64,000 bases of DNA from Aequorivita sp. CIP111184 (lineage in GTDB: Bacteria; Bacteroidota; Bacteroidia; Flavobacteriales; Flavobacteriaceae): NCBI RefSeq assembly GCF_900489465.1, contig NZ_UEFQ01000013.1:124001-188000 (forward strand). Reading direction: 5' to 3'. Shown piece after piece: positions 16,612 through 24,650 of the stretch. The position numbers and the translations under genes are program-made. Under the pieces are notes generated by a model. It worked only from the letters and a program-made list of their open reading frames with translations. It did no database searches and was not told the DNA's origin. Each line of letters starts with the position of its first letter. Positions within the stretch are counted from its first letter, which is position 1.

Positions 16612-17951
16612 TATCTATTAAAGGTAAGTCTTTCAGGATTGCTTTTATTTGGGAATTTAGTGTTTTCATAAACTACAATTCCGTTTACCAGCGTATGTGT
16701 AATGCGAGATTTAAAAATTGCACCTTCAAAAGGCGACCATCCGCATTTGTAAAGTAGATTCTCCTTTTTTACAGTCCAAGGCGAATTAAGATCAACCAAA
16801 ACCAAATCTGCCTTATATCCTTTTCGAATATACCCGCGTTCCTTTATTTGAAATAATATAGCGGGATTGTGGGCGGTTTTCTCAACAATTTTTTCCAATG
16901 AAATTTTTCCTCTGTGATACAACTCCAAAAGCGCAACCAACGCGTGCTGCACTAAAGGTCCGCCAGAGGGAGCGTCCAAATATTTATTATTTTTTTCTTC
17001 CAAAGTGTGCGGCGCATGGTCTGTGGCAATCACGTCTATGCGGTCATCCAGCAAAGCTTTCAACAGACCATCTCTGTCTTTTTCAGTTTTTACTGCGGGG
17101 TTCCATTTTATTTTGGTTCCTTTTGTTTTATAATCTTCATCGGTAAACCACAAATGATGAATGCAAACTTCTGCCGTAATTTTCTTTTCTGAAAGTGGTT
17201 TTTTATTGCTGAAAAGATGCGTTTCCTTCTCTGTTGAAAGATGAAAAACGTGAAGTCGTGCTCCGGTCTTTTGGGCAAGTTTTATTGCTCTTGAGGAAGA
17301 AATATAACACGCCTCTTCACTTCTTATTTTTGGGTGAAGTTCTATAGGAATGTCTTCGCCATACTCCGCTTTATATTTTTCTAAATTCGCTTTAATTGTG
17401 GTCTCATCTTCACAATGAGCAGAGATAAGCAATTTCGTTTTGCTGAATATCTCTTCCAAAATCTTTGGGTCGTCCACCAACATATTTCCTGTGGAAGAAC
17501 CTAGGAATAATTTTAGTCCAGCTACTTTTTGCGGATCAACTTTTAAAATTTCTTCAAGATTATCATTGGTGCCACCAAACATAAAAGAATAATTTGCCCA
17601 AGAAGTTTTGGAGGCAATCTCAAATTTTTCTTCCAGTAATTCAATCGTTGTTGCCTGCGGCACAGTGTTTGGCATTTCAATAAACGAAGTGATTCCACCG
17701 GCAACCGCAGCTTTTGATTCGGTTTCAATGTTTGCCTTGTGTGTCAATCCCGGTTCCCGGAAATGTACTTGATCGTCGATCATTCCAGGCAATAAATAAC
17801 TTCCATCTGCATCAATAACTTTCGTTTCGGCAGATTTCATACTTATGGTTTCAGAAATTTCTACAATACGCCCGTCCTGAACTAGCACGTCGCCTTTAAA
17901 AATTTCTCCCTCATTTACAATATTCGCATTCTTAATTAAAACTGCCTTCAT
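16611..17951 (-). CDS. pyrC: Dihydroorotase
   Basis: Amidohydrolase-fold enzyme of de novo pyrimidine synthesis, closing carbamoyl aspartate to dihydroorotate. About 446 residues, class I (allantoinase-like) type. Metal ligands appear in DDQVHFREPG (DxHxR; one His of the usual HxH replaced by Gln-Val-His spacing), ISAHCEDE, LHVFHLST and VIATDHAPH. Start chosen at MKAVLIKNANIV (17951); it overlaps the mannosyltransferase gene end by 20 bases, indicating one transcript. The conserved C-terminal KADLVLVDLNSPW fits the family. Confidence 0.93.
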   Translation of the reverse strand: MKAVLIKNANIVNEGEIFKGDVLVQDGRIVEISETISMKSAETKVIDADGSYLLPGMIDDQVHFREPGLTHKANIETESKAAVAGGITSFIEMPNTVPQATTIELLEEKFEIASKTSWANYSFMFGGTNDNLEEILKVDPQKVAGLKLFLGSSTGNMLVDDPKILEEIFSKTKLLISAHCEDETTIKANLEKYKAEYGEDIPIELHPKIRSEEACYISSSRAIKLAQKTGARLHVFHLSTEKETHLFSNKKPLSEKKITAEVCIHHLWFTDEDYKTKGTKIKWNPAVKTEKDRDGLLKALLDDRIDVIATDHAPHTLEEKNNKYLDAPSGGPLVQHALVALLELYHRGKISLEKIVEKTAHNPAILFQIKERGYIRKGYKADLVLVDLNSPWTVKKENLLYKCGWSPFEGAIFKSRITHTLVNGIVVYENTKFPNKSNPERLTFNR

Positions 17952-18681
17952 TAAATCTTTTTCTGTTAAATACACTATTAAATTTCATTGCTATTACGCC
18001 AAAAATCGCTTCGGAAATAATTCCCGAGCTCATTTTCGATTCTCCCTTGGTGCGGTCCGTAAAAATTACTGGCACCTCTTTTATCTTAAATTTACTAATA
18101 TGCGCTTTAAACTTCATTTCTATCTGAAAAGCGTAGCCCACAAAACGAATGTTGTCCAAATTTATTTTCTGAAGAACACTTCTTCGGTAACAAATAAATC
18201 CAGCAGTGGTGTCATAAATATCAACACCCATCACAAATTGAACATATTTTGAGGCTAACCAAGACATTAAAACCCTGCTCATAGGCCAGTTTACAACATT
18301 TACACCTTTCACATATCTTGAACCAATAGCAATATCGTTTCCATCTTTGTGGCAGGCATTAAACAATCTGATCAAATCATTTGGATTATGCGAAAAATCG
18401 GCATCCATTTCAAAAATATAATCATATCCATTTTCTAGAGCCCATTTAAAACCAGCAATATATGCTGTTCCCAATCCTTTCTTTTCAGCTCTTTTCAGCA
18501 AAAAAAGCTTTTGGGGATAGGTTTTGAAATTGGCTTCAACCGCTTGTGCAGTGCCATCAGGAGAATTGTCATCAACGACTAAAATATGAAACTCACGCTG
18601 CAATGAAAAAACAGTTCGCAAGAGTCGCTCTATATTTTCAATTTCATTGTAGGTTGGCACCACCACTACTGCCTTGGACAT
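17932..18681 (-). CDS. Polyprenol monophosphomannose synthase (GT2)
   Basis: Family-2 glycosyltransferase of 249 residues, DPM1-like. It starts with VVVPTYNEIENIERLL, has LVVDDNSPDGTA (nucleotide-sugar DDxSxD) and FEMDADFSHNP (metal DxD). RDG-type regions near IAIGSRYVKG are typical. It transfers a hexose, probably mannose, from a nucleotide sugar to a polyprenyl phosphate at the membrane. No C-terminal membrane segments, so it is the short soluble type. First gene of the pyrC-DUF4296 operon; TACATTTG lies 16 bases upstream. Confidence 0.9.
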   Translation of the reverse strand: MSKAVVVVPTYNEIENIERLLRTVFSLQREFHILVVDDNSPDGTAQAVEANFKTYPQKLFLLKRAEKKGLGTAYIAGFKWALENGYDYIFEMDADFSHNPNDLIRLFNACHKDGNDIAIGSRYVKGVNVVNWPMSRVLMSWLASKYVQFVMGVDIYDTTAGFICYRRSVLQKINLDNIRFVGYAFQIEMKFKAHISKFKIKEVPVIFTDRTKGESKMSSGIISEAIFGVIAMKFNSVFNRKRFNEGSFN

Positions 18682-18696
18682 ACTCCTATTTTAGCG

Positions 18697-18704
18697 CAAA
18701 TGTA
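18697..18704 (-). promoter_or_regulatory. Putative -7 element of the mannosyltransferase-pyrC operon
   Basis: Minus-strand TACATTTG, exact TAnnTTTG, 16 bases before the ATG at 18681. Confidence 0.5.
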
Positions 18705-18744
18705 CCTTTTTTTGAACAAATAAATGTGAAGTAAAATCTAATTG

Positions 18745-19449
18745 ATGGCGCATAGAGAAAATTTATTTTGCTGTACCTTTACAAAAAAATTGAAGGTGGA
18801 TTTTAACGAAAGACTTATAGATTCAACCGATTGGGCCGCCTATATGCTTTTGGCATGCTTCGTTCTTTTTGCGCTCTCCAAATATTATTACCCCAAAAGA
18901 TTCCACGAATTTTCCATGTTGCCCATAACCAACCAGTACTTTTTTGTACACGGAAAAAATGACGAGATAAACCATCCTTTCAATGTTATGCTTTTTGCTG
19001 CGCAGGTAATCTGTGTTTCGGTATTTTTTTATTTACTTTTTAAGATTTTTAACCCAATTGAAGTTCAAAAAAACCAATGGCTTTTTCTTCAAATCTGTAC
19101 TGCTTATTCTGTTTTTGTACTCATAAAATTTTCTTTGGAAAAAATTATTGGAAATATATTTTCTTTAGATGAAATAATTAACAATTATCTGTACCAAAAA
19201 CTTAGCTACAGAAACTTTTTGGCAATTCTATTGTTTATTGCCAATCTTTTCTTATTATATATTTATCAACCACAACCTCAGGCAATGCTTGTTTTTTGTG
19301 GCATCATTGTAACATTGAATGCTATTGCACTGCTTTACAGTTATAAGAAAAACGGAAAATTGATATTTCGTAATTTCTTCTATTTTATTTCGTATCTTTG
19401 CGCACTTGAAATTTCACCCTATATTATTCTCTATAAAACGTTTGTTTAA
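18745..19449 (+). CDS. DUF4271 membrane protein
   Basis: About 234 residues with roughly six hydrophobic segments and the Bacteroidota DUF4271 pattern (YYYPKRFHEFSML, LSYRNFLAILLFIANL, CALEISPYIILYK). Function unknown. It is regularly paired with uroporphyrinogen-III synthase, as here (33-base gap), so it may have a role linked to tetrapyrroles, but this is only a context argument. Start taken at ATG 18745 rather than the TTG one codon upstream. Confidence 0.82.
   Translation: MAHRENLFCCTFTKKLKVDFNERLIDSTDWAAYMLLACFVLFALSKYYYPKRFHEFSMLPITNQYFFVHGKNDEINHPFNVMLFAAQVICVSVFFYLLFKIFNPIEVQKNQWLFLQICTAYSVFVLIKFSLEKIIGNIFSLDEIINNYLYQKLSYRNFLAILLFIANLFLLYIYQPQPQAMLVFCGIIVTLNAIALLYSYKKNGKLIFRNFFYFISYLCALEISPYIILYKTFV
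19393..19400 (+). promoter_or_regulatory. Putative internal -7 element before hemD
   Basis: TATCTTTG inside the 3' end of the DUF4271 gene, 82 bases before the hemD ATG. It may give hemD independent transcription. Confidence 0.35.
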
Positions 19450-19481
19450 AGAGAAAATATTTAAAAAAATCAGGAACATCT

Positions 19482-20231
19482 ATGAAAGTGAAAACTATTT
19501 TGGTTTCCCAACCAGAGCCTAAAATTGAAAATTCTCCTTATTTCGATTTAATTGAAAAACAAAAGGTAAAAATAGATTTCCGCCCTTTCATTCACGTAGA
19601 AGGAGTATCAGGCAAGGATGTGCGATCCCAAAAAGTTGATCTTACAAAATATTCTGCTATTATTCTAACCAGCCGAAATTCTGTTGACCATTATTTCCGC
19701 ATTGCAGAAGAGCTTCGTTTTAAAGTTCCAGACACAATGAAATATTTTTGTTTGAGTGAAGCTGTTGCTTACTACCTTCAAAAATATGTGGTTTACAGAA
19801 AGCGAAAAATTTATGTAGGGAAAAGAACTTTTCCTGAACTTGCCCCATTAATTAAAAAATACAAAAACGAAAAATTTCTACTTCCAACTTCAGATAAACT
19901 GAAGCCTGAAGTGCCCCTTGTTCTTAACGAACTGAAAGTAGATTGGAAAGAAGCTACTTTTTACAAAACAGTAATTAGTGATCTTTCAGATTTACGCAAT
20001 GTTTATTATGACATTTTGGTGTTTTTTAGCCCTAGCGGAATTGAGTCTTTATTTGAAAACTTTCCAGATTTCGATCAAAAGGATACGCGAATAGCCGTAT
20101 TTGGAAACACCACCGTAAAAGCAGCTACCGAGCAAGGTTTACGAGTGGATATTCAAGCCCCAACTCCCGAGGCTCCTTCAATGACAATGGCTTTAGAAAA
20201 ATACATCAAAGAGGTTAACAACAAAAAATAA
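19482..20231 (+). CDS. hemD: Uroporphyrinogen-III synthase
   Basis: 249 residues of the HemD family, which cyclises hydroxymethylbilane to uroporphyrinogen III with D-ring inversion (heme, siroheme and cobalamin precursors). The family is weakly conserved. Visible marks are SAIILTSRNSVDHYF, LLPTSDKL, VFFSPSGIESLF and IAVFGNTTVKAATEQGLR, the last two being the usual C-terminal signature. Two-domain length is normal. Followed by a strong bidirectional terminator. Confidence 0.9.
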   Translation: MKVKTILVSQPEPKIENSPYFDLIEKQKVKIDFRPFIHVEGVSGKDVRSQKVDLTKYSAIILTSRNSVDHYFRIAEELRFKVPDTMKYFCLSEAVAYYLQKYVVYRKRKIYVGKRTFPELAPLIKKYKNEKFLLPTSDKLKPEVPLVLNELKVDWKEATFYKTVISDLSDLRNVYYDILVFFSPSGIESLFENFPDFDQKDTRIAVFGNTTVKAATEQGLRVDIQAPTPEAPSMTMALEKYIKEVNNKK

Positions 20232-20250
20232 ACTTCATTAATTGCAATTA

Positions 20251-20283
20251 AAAAAGGCTTGCCAATTGGCAAGCCTTTTTATT
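20251..20283. terminator. Bidirectional terminator between hemD and pckA
   Basis: Near-perfect palindrome: A-run, GGCTTGCCAATTGGCAAGCC, T-run. It lies between two convergent stops and can end both transcripts. Confidence 0.92.
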
Positions 20284-20301
20284 TTTAATTTATTTCAAAA
20301 A

Positions 20302-21903
20302 CTATTCTGAAACAGGAGCTCCCGAAAGAATTTCTTCATTTGCGTAAGCTTCAAACTTTTTAAAGTTTTCCTTAAATGAATTTGATAGTTCAAAAGCTTG
20401 AATATCATAAGCTTTTTTATTTTTCCAAGTGTCTTTTGGGTTTAGTACCTCTGTAGGAACATCTGGACAAGATTTTGGCATCATCAAGTTAAAAATTGGA
20501 TGTTTTTCAAATTCCACATCTTTTAACTTTCCTTCCAATGCTGCAGCAATCATTGCACGGGTGTATTTCAGTTTCATTCGGTTTCCAACACCATAAGGAC
20601 CCCCGGTCCATCCTGTATTTATCAACCAAACATTCACGCCAGCATCTTTCATCTTTTTGCTTAACATTTCAGCATATTCTGTTGGATGAAGCGGCATAAA
20701 TGGAGCTCCAAAACAAGCTGAAAAGTTAGGCGTTGGTTCATTAATACCTTCTTCAGTACCAGCAACTTTTGCGGTATAACCGCTAATAAAATGATAAGCA
20801 GCCTGCCCTGGAGTTAATTTTGAGATAGGAGGCAAAACACCAAAAGCATCTGCAGTTAAAAAGAAGATATTCTTTGGGTTGTGACCAATAGAGGGCACTT
20901 GAATATTTTTAATATGGTAAATAGGGTAACTTACACGTGTATTTTGGGTTATGGAAGTATCTGCAAAATCTACTTCACCATTTTTGTCCATCACTACATT
21001 TTCAAGAATTGCCCCTGGTTTTATAGCGTTAAATATATCTGGCTCGTGTTCTTCAGTAAGGTTTATTACCTTAGCATAGCAGCCGCCTTCAAAATTAAAT
21101 ATTGTATTATCTGGTGTCCAACCGTGTTCATCATCACCTATCAATTTTCGTTTTGGATCTGCGGAAAGTGTAGTTTTTCCAGTTCCCGATAGTCCAAAGA
21201 AAATTGCAGTTTCGCCATCATCTCCAACGTTTGCCGAGCAGTGCATTGGCATTGTATTTTTATATACCGGTAAGATAAAATTTAGTGCGGAAAAAATTCC
21301 TTTTTTAATTTCACCCGTATAACCAGTTCCGCCAATTAGTGCAATCTTTTTTGTGAAGTTAAGAATCGCAAAATTATGCTGGCGCGTTCCGTCTACTTCT
21401 GGATTTGCAATAAATCCAGGAGCATTTACAATAAGCCACTCAGGATCAAAACTTGTTAATTCTTCATCGGTTGGGCGAAGAAACATATTATGGGCAAACA
21501 TATTAGACCAAGGGGTCTCAGTTATTGCCCGAATGTTCAGTTTGTATTTTTCATCAGCACAAGCATAACAATCACGCACATAAATTTCTTTCTCAGAAAG
21601 ATAATCCATTACTTTATCATAAAGCGCATCAAACATATTGGGCGGAAAAGGAATATTTATATTTCCCCACCAAACTTTATCGCGAGTAACATCATCTTTT
21701 ACGATAAATCTATCTTTTGGGGACCTTCCTGTAAATTCTCCAGTGTCTATAGCAAGAGCGCCGCTGGCGGCCTCTTTTCCTTGGCCTTTTTGTAAAGTTT
21801 CTTCGTGAAGTTTTTCTGAAGAAAGTTGATAATTAACTTTTGCATTCTTGATTCCGTATTTGTCAACCGAAATCGATTTTGTAGTTTGGTTATTACCCAC
21901 CAT
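20302..21903 (-). CDS. pckA: Phosphoenolpyruvate carboxykinase (ATP)
   Basis: First step of gluconeogenesis: oxaloacetate plus ATP to PEP, CO2 and ADP. 533 residues. The kinase-1a P-loop is FFGLSGTGKTTLSADP; the kinase-2/metal site is IGDDEHGW; the PEPCK-specific region is NFEGGCYAKVINL. The substrate-binding TGEFTGRSPKDRF near residue 53 is intact. Terminators flank both sides, so it is probably monocistronic. A TATTTTTG element lies 25-32 bases upstream. Confidence 0.98.
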   Translation of the reverse strand: MVGNNQTTKSISVDKYGIKNAKVNYQLSSEKLHEETLQKGQGKEAASGALAIDTGEFTGRSPKDRFIVKDDVTRDKVWWGNINIPFPPNMFDALYDKVMDYLSEKEIYVRDCYACADEKYKLNIRAITETPWSNMFAHNMFLRPTDEELTSFDPEWLIVNAPGFIANPEVDGTRQHNFAILNFTKKIALIGGTGYTGEIKKGIFSALNFILPVYKNTMPMHCSANVGDDGETAIFFGLSGTGKTTLSADPKRKLIGDDEHGWTPDNTIFNFEGGCYAKVINLTEEHEPDIFNAIKPGAILENVVMDKNGEVDFADTSITQNTRVSYPIYHIKNIQVPSIGHNPKNIFFLTADAFGVLPPISKLTPGQAAYHFISGYTAKVAGTEEGINEPTPNFSACFGAPFMPLHPTEYAEMLSKKMKDAGVNVWLINTGWTGGPYGVGNRMKLKYTRAMIAAALEGKLKDVEFEKHPIFNLMMPKSCPDVPTEVLNPKDTWKNKKAYDIQAFELSNSFKENFKKFEAYANEEILSGAPVSE

Positions 21904-21927
21904 AACTTGTTTTTGTTTTGTAGGTTA

Positions 21928-21935
21928 CAAAAATA
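21928..21935 (-). promoter_or_regulatory. Putative -7 element of pckA
   Basis: Minus-strand TATTTTTG, exact TAnnTTTG, 25 bases before the ATG. Confidence 0.45.
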
Positions 21936-21971
21936 ACAAATCTTGGACAGACTTCGGAATTTAAAAAGAAA

Positions 21972-22370
21972 TTATCTCTTCTTTAACGAAAGTAATCCGT
22001 AAGCCAGCAAAAACCAGCCCATTATAAAAAATAAACCTCCCAAAGGTGTTATGAATCCTATGACAGAAGTATCAAAAGGAAGGATGGAATTCATAGATAG
22101 TAAATAGATAGAACCTGAAAAAAACAAGATCCCAGTTATAAAAAGCCAAAAAATCTTTTGTTTTAAGCTCTTGGAAATTGAAGGCACAACTCCCAAAAGT
22201 AAAATTCCAAAAGCATGATATATCTGGTATCGAACACCTACTTCAAAAGTATTTAGCGAATTAGCGTCCAGCATTTCTTTTAGACCATGTGCTCCAAATG
22301 CCCCAATTGCAATTGTTGCTGCCATAATAAATGCTCCCGTTGCAGCTATATTTTTATCAAAAACCGTCAT
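21972..22370 (-). CDS. DUF423 membrane protein (YgdD-like)
   Basis: 132 residues with four predicted membrane helices. The N-terminal IAIGAFGAHGLKEML and the later GVRYQIYHAFGILLLG are diagnostic of DUF423. Function unknown, inner membrane. It sits between pckA and the divergent saccharopine dehydrogenase gene with no clear partner. Confidence 0.9.
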   Translation of the reverse strand: MTVFDKNIAATGAFIMAATIAIGAFGAHGLKEMLDANSLNTFEVGVRYQIYHAFGILLLGVVPSISKSLKQKIFWLFITGILFFSGSIYLLSMNSILPFDTSVIGFITPLGGLFFIMGWFLLAYGLLSLKKR

Positions 22371-22440
22371 TTTTAAAAGGTAGAATTAGTAATTTCGTCA
22401 TTTATAAATATATCTTCAAAGTTAACAAAAAACTCTCCCA

Positions 22441-23814
22441 ATGAGAAACATATTAATTATAGGTGCAGGAAGATCTGCAACAAGTTTAATCCGCTATTTA
22501 CTTGACAAAAGTGAAGAAGAAGAACTTTTCATCACCATCGGCGATATCTCCATACAATCGGCACAAAAATTTACCACCGGACACAACAATGCACGCGGAA
22601 TTATGCTCGACGTTTTTAACGATGTGCAACGAAAAGAAGCAGTTGAAAATAGCGATTTGGTAATCTCGATGCTCCCAGCCAGATATCATATTGAAGTGGC
22701 CCGAGATTGTATCGAGTTTGGAAAACATATGGTAACTGCGTCTTATGTAAGCAAGGAAATGCAAGCACTTAACCACAAAGCCGAATCAAAAGGGTTGGTC
22801 TTTATGAATGAAATAGGTTTAGACCCAGGAATAGACCATATGAGCGCAATGCAAGTGATAGACAGAATTCGAGCAAAAGGTGGCAAAATGCTACTTTTTG
22901 AATCTTTCTGTGGTGGCTTGATTGCTCCCGAAAGTGACGACAATCTTTGGAATTATAAATTCACCTGGAATCCACGTAACGTTGTGTTAGCTGGACAAGG
23001 CGGCGCTGCCGAATTTATACAGGAAGGAAAGTTTAAATACATTCCTTATCACAGACTTTTCCGAAGAACAGAATTTATCAATATTGAAGGCTATGGCAAA
23101 TTTGAAGTCTTAGCCAATAGAAATTCCTTACAATATCAATCTGTTTACGGACTTGAAAATATCCTTACGCTTTACCGCGGAACCATCCGAAGAGTTGGCT
23201 TTAGCAAAGCTTGGAATATGTTTGTTCAATTAGGAATGACAGATGACACCTATACAATTCCAGATTCAGAAAATCTGACCTACCGTGAGTTTGTAAACTT
23301 ATTTTTAGCTTATTCGCCCACAGATACCGTAGAGCTTAAACTTCGCTACGCATTAAAAATAGATCAAGACGATTTGATGTGGGAAAAATTGGAGGAATTA
23401 GATGTCTTCAATAGTGAAAAAACTATTGGTATCAAGAACGCAACACCCGCTATGGCACTCCAAAAAATATTGGAGGAAAAATGGACCTTGGCACCAGAGG
23501 ATAAAGATATGATTGTGATGTACCACAAATTCGGTTATGAATTAGATGGTAAAAAACACCAAATTGATAGCCATATGGCCTTGATTGGCGAAGACCAAAC
23601 CCACACGGCAATGGCGAAAACAGTAGGGTTACCGGTGGCAATTGCCGCAGTAAAAATTCTAAATGGCGAAATTAGCACACCCGGAGTTCAACGCCCTATT
23701 GCTAAAGAGGTTTATGAACCAATCTTAAAAGAACTAGAAGAAAATGGCATAATTTTCAGAGAAGAAGAAGTGAAGTATTTGGGCTATAATCCTGACAATC
23801 TCCATCTTGGTTAA
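22441..23814 (+). CDS. Saccharopine dehydrogenase-family protein
   Basis: 457 residues of the LYS9/saccharopine reductase-like group. An N-terminal NAD(P) Rossmann motif ILIIGAGRSATSLIRYL is followed by the family region VISMLPARYHIEVAR and NEIGLDPGIDHMSAM, and a C-terminal Sacchrp_dh_C domain. It may interconvert saccharopine with lysine or alpha-aminoadipate semialdehyde. The presence of gcdH at 1 kb makes a lysine-degradation role plausible, but no lysine-ketoglutarate reductase or other pathway gene is adjacent. Monocistronic, with a clear terminator. Confidence 0.88.
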   Translation: MRNILIIGAGRSATSLIRYLLDKSEEEELFITIGDISIQSAQKFTTGHNNARGIMLDVFNDVQRKEAVENSDLVISMLPARYHIEVARDCIEFGKHMVTASYVSKEMQALNHKAESKGLVFMNEIGLDPGIDHMSAMQVIDRIRAKGGKMLLFESFCGGLIAPESDDNLWNYKFTWNPRNVVLAGQGGAAEFIQEGKFKYIPYHRLFRRTEFINIEGYGKFEVLANRNSLQYQSVYGLENILTLYRGTIRRVGFSKAWNMFVQLGMTDDTYTIPDSENLTYREFVNLFLAYSPTDTVELKLRYALKIDQDDLMWEKLEELDVFNSEKTIGIKNATPAMALQKILEEKWTLAPEDKDMIVMYHKFGYELDGKKHQIDSHMALIGEDQTHTAMAKTVGLPVAIAAVKILNGEISTPGVQRPIAKEVYEPILKELEENGIIFREEEVKYLGYNPDNLHLG

Positions 23815-23825
23815 TTATAGAGAAT

Positions 23826-23856
23826 AAAAAAACCCGCAAATTTGCGGGTTTTTTTT
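23826..23856. terminator. Bidirectional terminator
   Basis: Perfect 30-base palindrome: A7, CCCGCAAATTTGCGGG, T7. It lies between the convergent saccharopine dehydrogenase and Zn-peptidase genes. Confidence 0.92.
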
Positions 23857-23899
23857 ATTTCAAAAATCAACAATCGTCAATCTAATATCATAAATCCTT

Positions 23900-24595
23900 T
23901 TATCGTCTTCCCATAAAAATGGAGATGAAATAAAGTAAGGTTGCCAATGAGCCAAGCGCTGCAACCACATAGGTTCTAGCCGCCCATTTTAAGGCATCTT
24001 TTGCTCCGTCGTGTTCCTGTGGCGTTACCATTTTACTGCTTTCTAACCACGCTAATGCACGATTACTCGCATCATATTCCACTGGTAATGTTATAAAGGC
24101 AAAAACAGTTGTTGCCGCAAAAAGGATTATTCCTATAAAAAATACAACATTTCCCAACGCGCCCATAATATTCATCGCTGTCATTATCAAACCAGCCATA
24201 ATCACAAAGTTGGATAATTTACTAGCAACTCCAACCGCGGGAACGATAGCCGAACGCATTTTTAACCAACTATACGCAGTGGCGTGTTGCACGGCGTGTC
24301 CGCATTCGTGAGCGGCAACAGCTGCGGCTGCGGCATTACGCTGCATATATACGCCCTCACTTAAATTTACGGTTTTGTCTGCTGGATTGTAATGATCTGT
24401 CAATTTACCAGCTACTGAAACCACTTTTACATCGGTGATTCCATTATCTGCCAACATTTTTTCGGCAATTTCTTTTCCGCTCATTCCATTTTGAAGATGG
24501 ACTTGCGAATATTCTTTAAACTTACTTTTCAATTTGTTGCTAACGTACCAACTTACCAAAAAGAAGATCCCTGCAATTATATAATATCCAAACAT
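23900..24595 (-). CDS. Membrane Zn-metallopeptidase, YugP family (Zn_peptidase_2)
   Basis: 231 residues. One N-terminal membrane segment (residues 3-18), then a zinc site AAHECGHAVQHA (His96, Glu97, His100; HExxH in the form HECGH), then two or three C-terminal membrane segments. The GMSGKEIAEKMLADNGI and YNPADKTVNLSEGVY segments match the Bacillus YugP family. Substrates unknown; probably membrane protein quality control. TAAATTTG lies 28 bases upstream on the minus strand. Confidence 0.9.
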   Translation of the reverse strand: MFGYYIIAGIFFLVSWYVSNKLKSKFKEYSQVHLQNGMSGKEIAEKMLADNGITDVKVVSVAGKLTDHYNPADKTVNLSEGVYMQRNAAAAAVAAHECGHAVQHATAYSWLKMRSAIVPAVGVASKLSNFVIMAGLIMTAMNIMGALGNVVFFIGIILFAATTVFAFITLPVEYDASNRALAWLESSKMVTPQEHDGAKDALKWAARTYVVAALGSLATLLYFISIFMGRR

Positions 24596-24622
24596 TTTTA
24601 TTTCGTTTTTAAATTCTTACTT

Positions 24623-24630
24623 CAAATTTA
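24623..24630 (-). promoter_or_regulatory. Putative -7 element of the Zn-peptidase gene
   Basis: Minus-strand TAAATTTG, 28 bases before the ATG and inside the spacer after leuS. Confidence 0.4.
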
Positions 24631-24650
24631 ATCAAAAAGCGTGCTAATTT